Positions 13,301 through 29,476 of a DNA stretch of 64,000 bases are shown here, one piece after another. Origin of the DNA: Cephalotus follicularis (Eukaryota > Streptophyta > Magnoliopsida > Oxalidales > Cephalotaceae); contig BDDD01005897.1 in the NCBI GenBank assembly GCA_001972305.1, positions 2,984-66,983 on the forward strand, given 5' to 3'. The stretch's first letter is position 1; each line of letters starts with the position of its first letter. The notes below the pieces were generated by a model. That model did not search any database. It was not told the DNA's origin and saw nothing but the letters and a program-made list of their open reading frames with translations. The position numbers and the translations under genes were made by a program.

Positions 13301-15033
13301 ATGTATGGCAGCAGCCGTTGTACAAACCAAATGGAACTAGTCCCGCACTACCCTGCCACCATATGTACAATAACTAGACATACCTGGCAATAAAAGTGAT
13401 GTAAACCACGTAGGCAAGCAACCAAGATGCAACAGAATACGGTGAAGATACTGGGCATTCTGAATTTCCCAGGTGAAGCAAGCCATATATTGGCTGCTTC
13501 CCAATGTATATAGCATATATAATCCTGCAGAAATCACTCCGGGTCGATGTTAATCGACCACAATGAATTAAAGGAATACTTTACCCACCCCTTTTTATAC
13601 TCTCATGCAACTTGGGCGACGAGCCACAAACTGTATTCATATAGTAAATATAAAGCAGGAGTGAAATACTGCTCGTCTAGCAGTGTTGATATTCCCAATT
13701 AATGCATTTACAGTTCATGATCCCGCATTTGAAATTTCAGAGGACATATCCTCCACATTAGAGAAGGATGAAATTTACAATTTCTGGTTGGAAGTCAAAG
13801 ATGCAGCTAAACTGTACTGCATCCTTCTGTATCTATCTGCAGAAAACTACACCCACACCTCCCATAAAGATTTGCCATAAATTTAATAGTTATGCCCTTT
13901 GTTTTCCAAGCAGCAGTTCTCTATCTTGACCAGAAACAGTTAGCATCCCAGCGTATAAGTTGAGGCTTTCAATGCAATAACTTCAGACGGCGTTGTAGGG
14001 GAGATGAATCCTGCAAATTACAAAGTATGAAGTGATAACTAAAAGAGTTACAGAAAATTAGTTCTAGAACAGCAAACATCAATTTGATACAATTTCTTCA
14101 CCCCTTGTACAAAGTGATGTAGAAAAGGGAAAATACATTCATCGTTAATGATGAAACTACAAAGAATCTTGTCCTGAAGTCAGAACTAGTTGATTAAAGA
14201 AAATAAAAATCACGAGGAATCAGAAAAACATTTCAATGACTGGAATGAACTTGACAAATAACTCATGCAAAGGATAAAAAACATCTACAATTGCTTCTGA
14301 TGAAATTCCACAAACGACATAACAAACTCGAATTCTTCAAATAAAAACATGAAACTTAAGTATAAGAGCTGCTATTTGTTTTACTTGGATCAACTGATTC
14401 TGTTAGCACGGTATATAGCACTCCTGAAAAACAGCCAGACCCAATCCGTCTGACATTATTATGGAGATCAAGCCAGAAATCCAAAACCATGAATCAAGTG
14501 AAACAAATATTATTGACAACAACCAAATGACAGAATGGAACAGTATTATCTGGTTATTGGAACAAAAAAAAAATTCTTCACATATAATTTACGTTACATG
14601 GAACCATAAATACAAGATTACGGTGAGTCGTTTATGACATCTATGTACAGCACAGGAACCCAGCTTTGGGTGGTCTGTATATTATAACAACCAATGCTTT
14701 CATAGTCACCTTAAGAGAAAGTAATGAATCTGGCATTGACAGAGGAACTGCACGATTCTTCAAATTCGCAGCACATTTGCAGCCTCCACAAAAGCAGCAC
14801 TAAAAACTTCTCAATCAAAAAACACAGCAGAAACAATAACACCAAATTACCACACGTTTGCTGCCTCCATATTTTGCATCACCATATTTTCTTAACCACA
14901 TCCAGTGCTGAAAACACAATGCAAAATATCGAGTTAACAACACCGTAAGAAAAAAAAAAAGTACTACACATACATTGCAATTAAGATAAAAACTAATTAG
15001 TTCACAACCAATGTATGAACCAAATATATTACC
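13300..15033 (-). other. Probable spliced 3' untranslated region of the CK1-like gene
   Basis: On the minus strand a donor-like G|GTAATATAT lies at about 15032, just after the kinase stop codon (15041-15043). A good acceptor (tttgtaatttgcag) precedes about 14012, and the downstream sequence has no open frame but reads like plant UTR. A second segment near 14700-14950 could be an alternative exon. This is inferred from splice motifs only. RNA reads would decide where the transcript ends. Confidence 0.4.
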
Positions 15034-15040
15034 ATTGCGA

Positions 15041-18752
<3,712 letters not shown>

Positions 18753-19110
18753 TTGTGCCGTTAGATCAATGAACCAGATAATCAAATGGAGTTATTGCTT
18801 CTTTTTTATTTTTTTTGGGTAAATATATTATAAAAGTGAAAGATCACGAGTTCTCTTTTTCCTTTTACCGAGAGAGAGAGAGAGAATTGAAAGAGAATTT
18901 TGTTTATATGTGAGAAACTGAAACCACACAGACATGGATTGGAATGGAGAACAGAGTAAGAGGGCATTTTTTATAAGGGTAGTTTTGGTATTTGGTTAGG
19001 TATGGGTGACCTTTGACCTGTTGACTGACGACTGCTCTTGTCATGCAAAATTGTTGTAAATTGATTTCTTTGTTGCCATTCGTTACGGGGCAGCTCCATC
19101 TATATATTAG
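18753..19110 (-). promoter_or_regulatory. 5' leader and promoter region of the CK1-like gene
   Basis: A (GA)n/(CT)n run at 18872-18885 lies about 125 bases upstream of the start codon, the typical place for a plant 5' untranslated GA/CT tract. No confident TATA box is seen. The far side merges with a MITE-like repeat. Confidence 0.4.
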
Positions 19111-19410
19111 GTAAAAATGTTCATTTATTCCTTTTTACTCAAAATATTTATTAGGTTTAGACTAAAAAATATATTATTTTATAATTAGATTATATAAATT
19201 TGATTAATAAATGATAAAATGGATAACTCTGTCTAAAAAAAATTTAATATTTTTATGTCTATTTAAGTCAACATTTAATTTATCTATTTTTTAAACAAAA
19301 CTATTATTTTATTCTTAATTGATTTAATTTATATAGTTCGGTTCTTAAATAGATCCATTTTTAGTTAAGACCCGAATAAGTATTTTGAGTGAAATTTATG
19401 ATCCAAATTA
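19110..19410. repeat. MITE with long imperfect terminal inverted repeats
   Basis: The left arm contains tactcaaaatatttattagg followed by tttagactaaaaa. The right arm, read in reverse complement, contains cactcaaaatacttattcgg followed by gtcttaactaaaaa. The arms are about 80 bases with an AT-rich centre and no coding. The family of transposon is unclear. Confidence 0.55.
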
Positions 19411-19439
19411 ATATATTTATCAATATATTATTCAATTTA

Positions 19440-19660
19440 TTTTTGAGACGACGTGACTTCGAGTTTGTTTGGTAATATTGTATGTTTCATAAAAGTGCTT
19501 TTTGAAAGTGTTTTCAGTAAAAGTGCTTTTATCAAAAGTGCTGTGAAGAAGCTGAAAGCATTTGGTAAATTCAATATAAAAGTGCTTCTGTAGTGAATAT
19601 GTGTTTGGTAAATATATTTGTAAAATTGCTGTGGACATTTAAAATGACTGAAATGGATAT
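19440..19660. repeat. Second small AT-rich repeat with repeated aaaagtgctttt words
   Basis: The block is bracketed by tttggtaa(t/a) words and contains four aaagtgctt-type units in both orientations, as in common plant MITEs. The ends are not firmly defined. Confidence 0.35.
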
Positions 19661-19841
19661 GAAATTATAAATGTTTATTTTGATTAGTTATTGGTAACAA
19701 ACCTGAATAAAATTTATATTATCCATACTTTTCTTTGTTAAATATTAAAATTCATAAAAATTCATATCAAGTTATATCATTTATGTCAGAGACGGATTCA
19801 TATCATTTTTTTTATATTGAAGAAATTTATTAAAAAATATA

Positions 19842-21612
19842 TAAATTAGATTTTTTATCAACAAAATAAATATTCATCACGCTACCTACCATGTATATAC
19901 AGTTTGAGACCCTTTATGCTCATTTTACACATCCACCAATTCATCTTCACGTACAAATATAAGATTGTCATCAAACTCTACAATTATTTTACTTTATTTT
20001 TATTTATATATTAAATAAAATCATGTGTATATATTTGATTCTCTTGATCTATTTATTAGACTTAATTCTCCTATATTTAATCATATTTTATTGACCCAAA
20101 TGTTTATTTTGTTTTGTTTAATATTTTCTTAATTTGGTCAAGAGAATTTCTCTCAAATTATACAATCTTACAAATATAACATCTTACACACAAGAAGACA
20201 TGAGATACTTTTCTTTACTCTAATTTTCTTATTGTAACTGATATTGTTTGCTTCTTGTTCATTGAATCACACTGGGATAATATACACTTGTTTGATTGAT
20301 AGAGTTTTGTTTTGTTCCTTTCATACAAACATAACAACGATTTCATTGATTTGCATAGCTTTTTGTTCTTTTACATATGTACATAAGAACAACATCGACA
20401 TCCCACTTCCACCTACAAGCAGCAATAGAGAAAACACCAGCCAAACCGAACCCATCCTCCACCAAAATCAATCCATACATCCACTGCACACACAAGACCA
20501 CAACCCAAACAACAAAAATGCACAAAACAAACCAGGTCCTAAATCCTCATCCCTCCCTCACACTGTTTGAATCCATAACAGCGTTAGACGATCAACCAAG
20601 CTAGAAAACAAGTATAAATTAGATTTTTTTTATCAACAAAACAAATATGCATCACGCTACCTATCATGTATATATGTCTCTATATATCAATATGACAATG
20701 AATATTATTACATAAGATGATTAATAAATTAGCAATACCAAAAATTTTGTAATAATTGTTAAGTTACATAAATAATACAAAAATACATATTAATGTTAAA
20801 AGTACTTGAAAATAAAAAATGATCATGAAGGATATGTTATTAAATTACGAATGATTCTATCACGATAAATTTACATTTCTCTTCCTTCCTCTGTGATATA
20901 GTTTGAGACCCTTCATGCTCATTTTGCACATCCACCAATTCATCTTCACGTACAAATATAAGATTGCCATCAAACTCTGCAAAATGACAATCTTGTTATT
21001 TTACTTTATTTTTTATTTATATATTAAATAAAATCATGTGTATATATTTGATTCCCTTGATCTATTTATTAGACTTAATTCTCCTATATTTAATTATATT
21101 TTATTGACCCAAATGTTTGTTTTGTTTTGTTTAATATTTTCTTAATTTGGTCAAGAGAATTTCTCTCATATTAATGTTACAATCTTATAAATATAACATC
21201 TTACACACAAGAAGTCTTTACTCTGATTTTCTTATTGTAACTGATATTGTTTGCTTCTTGTTCATTGAATCACACTGGCATAATATACACTTGTTTGATT
21301 GATAGAGTTTTGTTTTGTTCCTTTCGTACAAACATAACAACGATTTCATTGATTTGCATAGATTTTTGTTCTTTCACATATGTACATAAGAACAACATCG
21401 GCATCCCACTTCCACCTACAAACAACAATAGAGAAAACACCGGCCAAACCGAACCCATCCTCCTCCAAAATCAATCCATACATCCACTGCACACACAAGA
21501 CCACAACCCCAAACAACAAAAATGCACAAAACAAACCAGGTCCCAAATCCTCATCCCTCACACTGTTTGAATCCATAACAGCGTTAGACGATCAACCAAG
21601 CTAGAAAACAAG
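19842..21612. repeat. Imperfect tandem duplication (about 0.77 kb and 1.0 kb copies)
   Basis: Copy A runs 19842-20612 and copy B 20613-21612. Both begin ataaattagattttt...atcaac and end caaccaagctagaaaacaag. Copy B carries an extra 220-base AT-rich segment (about 20672-20890) after 'catgtatat', missing from A. Matching 108- and 107-codon open frames (20244 and 21247) diverge by frameshift at their 3' ends. They start with no recognisable domain, so I do not call them genes. The sequence resembles nothing I recognise. Confidence 0.75.
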
Positions 21613-21996
21613 CATCATCAATGACAACTGCAACGCAAACAATAAGCACCACCAAACCATAAAGCAACCTTCAACCTGCAGCCACACAAAGAAACCCCAC
21701 ACATCCCGACAAATGAAACAGAACCAAATCAGCTAATACAAGTAACTTTATGGAATACTTGTAGAAATCGAACTTTAAAATTTGACTTGCATATTATACT
21801 TCGATCGTTTGATGTAGACACTCGCATACATAATGGGAAAGGCAACATTAAAACTTTGAATTTCAAATCATCATACATTTTTGTCAAGATACAAGCTATC
21901 CTCACTAAACTCAAAAACAGGAAACGAGAAAAACCAAGAAGGAAACAAAAACTAATCAAAACTCTTTGGGGAGCTCTATAGGATTTATATTCAAAT
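21613..21996 (-). other. Likely 3' untranslated sequence downstream of the SCC3-like fragment
   Basis: No open frame is convincing. It follows the TAA at 21997-21999 on the minus strand. I see no repeats in it. Confidence 0.35.
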
Positions 21997-23056
21997 TTAT
22001 GTTCCTGCACAAATAAAAAAGACCAGTTAGATCACATGATATAAATGAAGGCCAGGCTCAAATTAAACGCAAGATTGTGTTTATGAAAATGAACTCATCT
22101 ACCAATCTATCACGTGGGACCGAAGCTGTCGGGCAACAATATGGGAACATGCAACAACTGCTTCTCACTCCCAAATATTTTACATTCAAAACAAGAAATC
22201 TAACCCAAGAAATCGCTGAAAAATACTACAAGTTTTAATTTAACAAATCAAGCCACAGTGAAAAGTGGTGGTAATTTATTATCACGATCGATACCAGGTT
22301 ATAAAGTAACATATCTACAATTAATCAACCTTGAGTGAGCACACTCTTCTGATACAATTGATGATCATTTAGGGTATTTTACCAAGAATAAAATGATTCG
22401 ATCTACAACGATTAATTGGTGATTTTACTTGCTTACCAATGTCATCAATGTGAGTGAATGAAAACTCAGTGGTAAACATGAACATGGGCAATGCAGTTTG
22501 AATAGTACAACCTTTTCTTTATTGAGAAAGCCAGTGTTTTCACTCTGTAGTCACTCCTAACACTTTTCCGTTCATTATATCACTTAAATGAGAATGGATC
22601 CTACTATTTTTTATTTATTTATTGGATCACATTCACAGATGATCCTTACTTATATTTACATGATCCAATGAATAAGAGAGTATTCGACAGTAAGTGACTA
22701 CGGATAATAACGCTAACACTCGCCTTTATTAGAAGGCTATCCAAGCCATAATCCAGTGAGCATTCATGCATTTTTGTTACCTGATGTTCTAGAAGAAACT
22801 AAATTATATTGAGCGCTTTCGGAAACTCTCAACAAACTCAACTTGGATGACGACCTAATTGACTGGATCAAAGGAGCCTCTTCATCTTCCTCATCTTGCT
22901 TCTCTACTTCATCTTGAGCATCTTCTTGGTCTGATGCGCTAATTGACTCAGGTTCTTCACTTGAATTGTGGCCATCAAAGAGTCTCTTTCCCTCGATGTT
23001 ATGCCGCTTTCGTGGACGACCCCTACGTCTTACAGCAGTAGTCCCTGCTCTCTCAT
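21997..23056 (-). pseudogene. SCC3: C-terminal two exons of a cohesin subunit SCC3/STAG-like gene
   Basis: The exon at 22781-23056 (276 bases, acceptor gtttgttacag, donor cag|gtaaca) encodes an acidic tail with RRRGRPRKRHNIEGKRLFD, then SISASDQEDAQDEVEKQDEE, then EEAPLIQSIRSSSKL. This is the pattern I know from the C-terminal tail of plant SCC3. A terminal exon starting at 22004 (acceptor tttgtgcag) joins in phase and gives Gly-Thr-stop at once, ending ...SRTSGT. SCC3 is about 1,100 residues and holds the cohesin ring on chromosomes. None of its HEAT-repeat exons is found upstream. The fragment is therefore a transposed or duplicated gene end, unless a very long intron reaches past the nested elements to the right. 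Confidence 0.65.
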
Positions 23057-24330
23057 CTGTAACAAACAAACGATTATAAGCTCTTATATTACAATCTTTA
23101 AAACTTTAACTATAAAGGTAACAATGGTATAATCTGGTTAGGGAAAGAAAATTATTTTATTTGTATTTTTTTAGACATTGGTTATAAATAAGGAAACAAT
23201 TACAATTGCAAGGATGGGCCAAAAAGAAGCAAATTCTAAACACATGCAGCACAAACCAAAGGCACAGCAAGCAGCAAACAGACCTGCCCCTGAGAAAAGC
23301 ATTTTTTTTACAAAGATCGGTTTCGTCAATCATTTCACTGAATGCTACTCCAGACAGTTCATTAGATATTTGTTAGTGTTGGGAAGAACATGCCAAAAGA
23401 CACAACATTTTTACCATCATCTGATGCAAGAAATGGCAATTCTAAGTGGGGCTAAATTTATATCTAGTAAGAAAATAGAGAAATATAACATAGAAAATTG
23501 TAATGCAGTCAATTGCTGTTATGGAAGAATATAAAAACTACACGGAAGGGGAAAAAAAGGAAAAGAGGAAAACAAAGAATAAGCTGCAAATAGAAGGAAA
23601 ATATTAACCCTGTGAGGATATTCCAAAAAGGAATAGCCATATTTGGCAAAATAACTGATTAAATTAGGAAATTTGAAGCCTATACAAAAGGTAGAATTTG
23701 GAGAATACGCTGGGACAGGGCTGCTGAAGCAATCAGAAATTTGATGAAGGAAGCCAACTCAGATACCAAGGTTTTGCCACAGTAACAAAGACATCTATTC
23801 TGGCTTGGCAAACACCAACCCACTATAGATTGTTATAACAAAATTAAACTTTCCTGTTAAAGCTAGACTAACGATGCCTAGGTCAAACATTACAGAGAGA
23901 GATATCTCTTGCGGATATTTACCTCTGTTGAAGAACAAATTCGACGGCAACAACCAGAGCTTGCACAAAATCGTCACCACCAGTTCCAATCAACGGCCAA
24001 CACCCACGCTTCAAGCCGACATCAAATCAACCCAAGCTGTCTTCGAAAGAAAGAGAGCTTGAGATCGAGAGATAGAATGAGATTAAGGTGCCGTGATTTT
24101 GTTCTTGAATCGAAATCTAGAGAGAGATGACTTTGAGAGAAAGAGAGCCTGAGATCGAGAGATAAGAGCCGTGATTTTGTTCTTGAATGGGGAGGCTGAT
24201 CGAGATATATGTGTTGAAGAGAGAGAGCAGTGATTTTGTTCTTGAATGGGGAGGGTGATCGAGAGAGAGCAGTGTTGAAGAGAGAGAGCAGGGGAGAAAT
24301 CACGTCTGTGTTGCCAACCAGTCTATTTTT
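23057..24330 (-). other. Region upstream of the SCC3-like fragment with a possible leader exon
   Basis: On the minus strand, a GA/CT-rich stretch (24050-24300) is followed by about 100 bases of more balanced sequence and a donor-like CAACAGAG|GTAAATATCC at about 23918. It looks like a 5' untranslated exon of a minus-strand transcript. No coding exon was recognised between it and 23056. It could drive a short transcript ending in the SCC3-like exons, but that is inference only. Confidence 0.25.
24050..24300. repeat. Degenerate tandem repeat (gtgattttgttcttgaat units)
   Basis: Four copies of gtgattttgttcttgaat(g/c) are separated by gatcgagaga/gagagagc spacers of variable length, giving units of about 55-80 bases. 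They form the GA-rich block described above. Confidence 0.65.
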
Positions 24331-24411
24331 ACAAATTCAGAAATCGTGTTCTATACGTACAAACCCAGAATCACTTTCTCACACCCACACTTTTTTTTTC
24401 TTTACCATACG

Positions 24412-24454
24412 GTGTGGTTGGGTCCCCAACTATGGTTGGGCAACCCAACCACAC
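24412..24454. repeat. 43-base nested palindrome (potential cruciform)
   Basis: The outer arms gtgtggttgggt and acccaaccacac enclose a second palindrome, ccccaac-tatg-gttgggc. It is followed by ctaccaaacggcacc. It may be one end of a degraded hAT-like MITE. Confidence 0.6.
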
Positions 24455-24964
24455 TACCAAACGGCACCTTCGTCCTCTACGTTGTTCTCAAATGTTCTAA
24501 TGCCACGACTTCATCCTTTACATTATTCTCAAATGTATCTCTACTTCAATTGCTTATTCTTTCTTCGTGTGTTCTTTATCTTTAGGTAAAATCTTTTCAT
24601 AATTTAATTTTATTGATCAAGGTTTTATTTCTCAATTATGTACTTATGGCCATTAAAGTACGAGTAATACTATGATCTATAAGTGATGTGACATCACAAA
24701 TGTGTCAAAATGTCATTATTGATAATTGATTTATTAAAAATCAAAACATCATTAATGATATTTTAAAAAAATATTATTAAACTTAATTAAATGCTTATTT
24801 CCTTGTGATGTATGTGAGTGTGTTTATTTTAGTTTATGATTAAGATATGATGCATACTTTTTTGGGTAAAATACAAAAACCCCTTCAGATTTGGATTCGT
24901 TAACACTTAACCCTTGTATTTTTAAATATTACATATACTCTATTGATTTACAATTTATGCTTAT

Positions 24965-25100
24965 AACAAAAAGGGTTAATTGTTAAACGAACTCAAATAT
25001 GAGGAGGTTAATTGTTACACGGACTCAAACTTAAGGGGGTTAATTGTTACACGGACTCAAACTTAAGGGGGTTAATTGTTACACGGACTCAAACCTGAGG
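24965..25100 (+). repeat. 34-base tandem repeat, four copies
   Basis: The unit is roughly gttaattgttacacggactc followed by aaacttaaggggg. Copies 2-4 are almost identical. It ends about 35 bases before the LTR inserted at 25137. Confidence 0.8.
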
Positions 25101-25136
25101 GAGCTTTTGTAATATTTGAAAACAGAACGGACAAAG

Positions 25137-28100
25137 TGTAATAACAGGGAATTTTTGTAAATGAAATGCACAGTGTTTTGAGGAATAGTATTTCAGGCCA
25201 AAATTGTATTGTTTTTGGATTGTGATTGAATTAATAAAAGAAATGACTTTTGGGCATTGAATAAAATTATATGGTATTAGACTAAATAGTATTTGGGTTG
25301 AGGAATGTTTAGCCCAACATAGAATTGAAATGGTTTTTATTTGGGCTTTAAGTGTGTTACTGTTACTGGATCCAAACATGGCAACATTTGAAGGAAAAAT
25401 GAGAAGACCTTGGGCCTCCTTTTCTCATGTCACCCGACCCAAGATTGGGGAATTGTAAGGAGTGGTACCACACTACACAACCAGAGGATTGAGGTAGGAA
25501 CTCCTTCCTACTTTGAGCCTATGCCTTTACTTAATGTTGTATGCTTGTCTTGATGTTGGTTATAGGCAATGGGTGAACATATAGGTATATATATATATAT
25601 GTTAATGATGTCTGCCTGGGCATAATGGATTTATATTGTGTAAAATGTTGGCTACTGGTATAATAGAAATATATACATACGTACGCATGTTGCATTTGAG
25701 AAGAAGTGGAAACAGAGAATGCGCGCCATGCGTCCAAACACAGCAGCCGGTGTGCCATGTTTCCCGCCGCTATGCTCCGAGGCACCGCTGCCATGTGATG
25801 AGGTGCCCTGTGGTGTGCCGAGGAGTTGCTACTGCGTGCCTGAGGTGCTATTGCCATTCGCCAGAGGTGCAGGCGTGCTGCTCCCATTGTGCGAGACGCC
25901 ACTGTATGCACCATGGACACACTGTGGAGGACGCTGGGCCGAGCTCACCACTGTGCATTGCATGCAACCTGTGCATGCAACGGTGCCGAGCTCCCACCGT
26001 AAGGACGCACGAGGTGCTAGGGCAGAGGACGCCTTCGTCATCTGCACGCGTTCCGTCCCCTGTGAACGCCCAAGGACGTAAGTGCAGAGGACATCCACTG
26101 TCCTCTGCATTGTTCCATCCCTCGCACTGTCGTGGAAAATGCCCGGGGTGAAATGCCAGGGTTGCCATGCGCCCGAGGAGAAATGCCGAGGTGAAACGCC
26201 TGGGCTGCCGAATGCCCGAGGAGAAATGCCAGGGATGCCAAACGGCCGAGGAGAAATGCCGAGGTGAAACTCCGGGGCTGCCGAATGCCCGAGGAGAAAC
26301 GCCAGGGCTGCCAAACGGCCGAGGAGAAATGCCGAGGTGAAACGCCATGGAGAAATACCCGTGGCGCTGAGGTTACCTGCCGAGATGCCACCGCCCGAGC
26401 ACAAGTGTAGAGGACGCATCCGTGCGAGACGCCGAGGACCCCATGTGCAGAGGACGTCCTTGTCCCCTGCCATGTGCCTTGCTCTCTACCGTAGCACTGG
26501 AGATGCACCAGTCTCATGTGTCTTGGGAAGCCAGGCCATGCGTCCCAAGCATGGCACAGCGCCGGAGCTCTAAACGAAGGCTCCCTTGCACCCTCCTCTG
26601 TTCTGCCCGAGGACGCGCCAGAATAGAGCACCATAGTCGACTTGCGCCATGAAGCTCGTCCTCTGCTAACGGCGCCAAAACTCCCAAGGACCAAGTGCAG
26701 GAGATACCCTCGTCCACTGTCACACGTCCCAAACGAGCAGCTATGCGCGCCATGGATCAGGGATGTACAATGATGAAGGCGAGCCTGGCGCCAACATGTG
26801 ACGTCCTGGAAGCATGCATGCAGGCCAAACATAGTGAGGAAGAAAGAGAGGTGCGTTTCGTTGAATAGTAACGCGTGGCGCCAATGCCGCTCATTTAAAT
26901 GATGGGCTTTGCAATTGCTGGGCCTTTTCTCAGCCGCTTGGACTCCACCAAGTAAGTAAGGTTAACTTGGGCCTAGCTTTTGAGCAATATACATTACAGT
27001 GTATGGGTTAGTAAATGGAAATCAAAGGTAGGGTTATAATAATAAAATGTGTAATGACTTAAATAGGAAATATGGTTTAATGTGGTAATGAAGGCAGACC
27101 CTATGATAAATGTTAATGTAGTATTATAAATGTCAACGTAGTAAATGTAGTGTCAATCATTGTACTGTGCCTGATCACCGATTGAGATGAGCTGACTGAT
27201 TACCGACTGAGATAAGCCGTCAGATCACCGATTGAGATGAGCAGGCAAGGCTATCTTTGAGATGAGCCTACGGAATCACCGAGATAGCCCAATGGATCAC
27301 CGACCGAGATGAGCCGTCTGATCACCAATTAAGATGAGCCGACTGATCACCGATAGAGATGAGCCACACTGACTGTTGCTGTTACTGTTATTATTTCTGT
27401 ATAGTGTACTGAATGAATGTTACTGATACTGTATAATATTTATGTTCCTTTCCTCTGCCTATAACGCCTAGAGCACGTACATTGCTCTTCCTACAGCCGA
27501 GGAAACTGAGGAACCGGTCTGCCTAAAATGTAATGATTATTCCTGTCCCGGCTCCTCTGTCTTAACATCTGGAGTGCGTTATTGCTCCTCCTTTAGTAGG
27601 GGATGCCGAGGAAGGATTTAATATGACGGTTAATGATTGTGAATCACTGTTAGTGACTGTGAATGACTGTTAAGGAATGATACGGAATGGATCGTACTGT
27701 TATTGACTGCTAATAGCGAATGAATGAAGTGTTAATACTGTATGGTTATTATTGCATCTCATTGCATTACATACTGCCTGCTACATCTGCATCTCCATGC
27801 ATGAGTGAGTTGTAATTCCTACACGACCAATGGTCGTTGACCCATTGCATTTTAATGTAATGGGTCAGGTACAGGTGGAGCTTCGAAAACAAGCTGAAGA
27901 TTGAAGCCCTGGGTGAGTCTTCTCCCTCTTATTGCAGCTCGACGACGCAGGAGTATAATTATATTGTAATTTTGTTTTATGACCTGCCAACTTGTGGCAG
28001 AGCTTTTATGAACAGTATTGTATAACACAGGGTTTATCCGCACAAATGATATTTAATTGGATTTATTCCGCATGCATTATTACATTGTTAAAAGTTTTTA

Positions 28101-28186
28101 ATTTCTGCTGAATATTGGATAATGAATGATACTGTTAGTAGCGCGTCAAACCTTGGAGGTTGACCCTTGGGGTTTGGGATGTTACA
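25137..28186 (+). mobile_element. Complete solo LTR, family A (3.05 kb) with perfect target-site duplication CAAAG
   Basis: It starts TGTAATAACAGGG, ends TTTGGGATGTTACA and is flanked by caaag at 25132-25136 and 28187-28191. Internally it has an AT-rich start, a GC-rich core (about 25720-26850) with ccgagg/gccgag subrepeats, the GATCACC array, and the same terminal third as the copies at 1-2031 and 38445-41108. It has no gag, pol or second LTR. This is the state left when two LTRs of one element recombine. Open frames up to 264 codons in the GC-rich core are compositional and mutually overlapping. Confidence 0.92.
26140..26345 (+). repeat. GC-rich subrepeats of LTR family A
   Basis: About two and a half units of roughly 75 bases are made from gaaatgccgaggtgaaac, ctgccgaatgcccgaggaga and tgccaaacggccgaggag phrases. 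Shorter versions are scattered through the GC-rich core. They explain the misleading long open frames on both strands here. Confidence 0.7.
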
Positions 28187-28191
28187 CAAAG

Positions 28192-29060
28192 TGTTAATGA
28201 GTCCAAATCTCTGGTGTTTTTTATATTTTACCTTACTTTGTTCCTAGGAGTTAACATTCAACTCTATAAAAAAAAACATCTAGTTAACGGTAAATGATTG
28301 AGTCAAATTGATAAAAAAATTGACCTTTCTGTGAATATCACGTTACTGTTAGTTAAATGTCAACACGTCGTTAATGCAACGTGAACGCGGTTAGTTTTTC
28401 TCCATAACAATGGGATGCATTGTTCTAATTTTAAAACCATATTCTTTAGCTACAAAATTTCGTACATGGGGTAAATCGTCCAAATAGCAAAAGTACAAGG
28501 TGAAATATGTGCCTTTTTGCCTATTTTTTAAATAAATTTTGATTGATGAGGTAAACTACATAATATTGTTCAACGTACGTAAGTATTCAACGTCAATCAA
28601 TCTAATGGTGGTACAATGGCATTAACCAATTGCCATTTTTTTCAACTTTAATAAACCAAATTCATACTGACGGATTCGACTAATAAACCGGTAAATCGGT
28701 CTAAATTAATCATCAGACCACTTTAACAATTGAATCGATATTGATTGGTTTATCCAATTGATTGGATTGATGATCCGGGATTGACTCAGACTGGTCAAAC
28801 TGGTAAATCAGTTTGGGTTACACCGAACCAATCAGGTTAATACTTTTTTATTTTATTTTTATTTTAATTTTACTAGTTGACCCACCAGTTTGACTATTGA
28901 TTCATTTACCCAAAATCTTAATCGATTCAGTCGTTGGTCAATTCTGATAATTATGATTGAGATAATTATACACAAATGATCTAATTTTAGTTATGTAAAA
29001 GATAAATTGATTGCACTTAACACCCTTGTTAAGTTTTACACTTGACACCTTAGTATTGTC
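28192..29060. other. Intergenic, no gene seen
   Basis: AT-rich sequence. Between 28670 and 28930 there are many recurring words (ggtttatccaattgattgg, actggtcaaactggtaaatc, gttgacccaccagtttgac), suggesting an old MITE or LTR fragment with internal inverted repeats. Ends are not definable. Confidence 0.4.
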
Positions 29061-29476
29061 ATTGATGTGGGAAAAAATCTGATATAGTCTAAACAAATAA
29101 TGCATTGACACGTATCCAATATCTCATCTATTAAATGGCCTAAAACATGGTCATAAGGAGATAACGTCAGCCTTTAAGAAGATAAGAAAATGGTCAATAA
29201 ATCATGTCATTTCCTAGGGACCAATAACTCCATTTCCTTAAAGTTAGCAGAGCAGTTACAATTCAAGAAAATGATATATACCTCCTGCAACAATTTACAC
29301 AGGTGAGTTAGTTTCTCTCAGACATATACACTCTTATTCTCTGTCAACACTAACTTTATCATTGGAGTGTCTCCAGAAGTAAAACTCCTAGGACTTCGAT
29401 AGTTTATTCACTGTGTGTGCAGGGAAAATCAGAGAACGCAGGAAGCAGACCACTGCCTCACACTCTTCGGAGCATT

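Noticed and set aside
13337..13880. Small frames of 65-66 codons on both strands
   Set aside because: They fall in the probable 3' untranslated region of the kinase gene and lack any codon or motif support.
20244..20570. 108-codon frame and its copy at 21247-21570
   Set aside because: The copies diverge by frameshift at the 3' end and show no domain. The duplication, not selection, explains the similarity.
25829..26832. Open frames up to 264 codons (minus) in GC-rich DNA
   Set aside because: Same LTR core. The peptide repeats (FHLGISPRPFG type) mirror the DNA subrepeats and several frames overlap.
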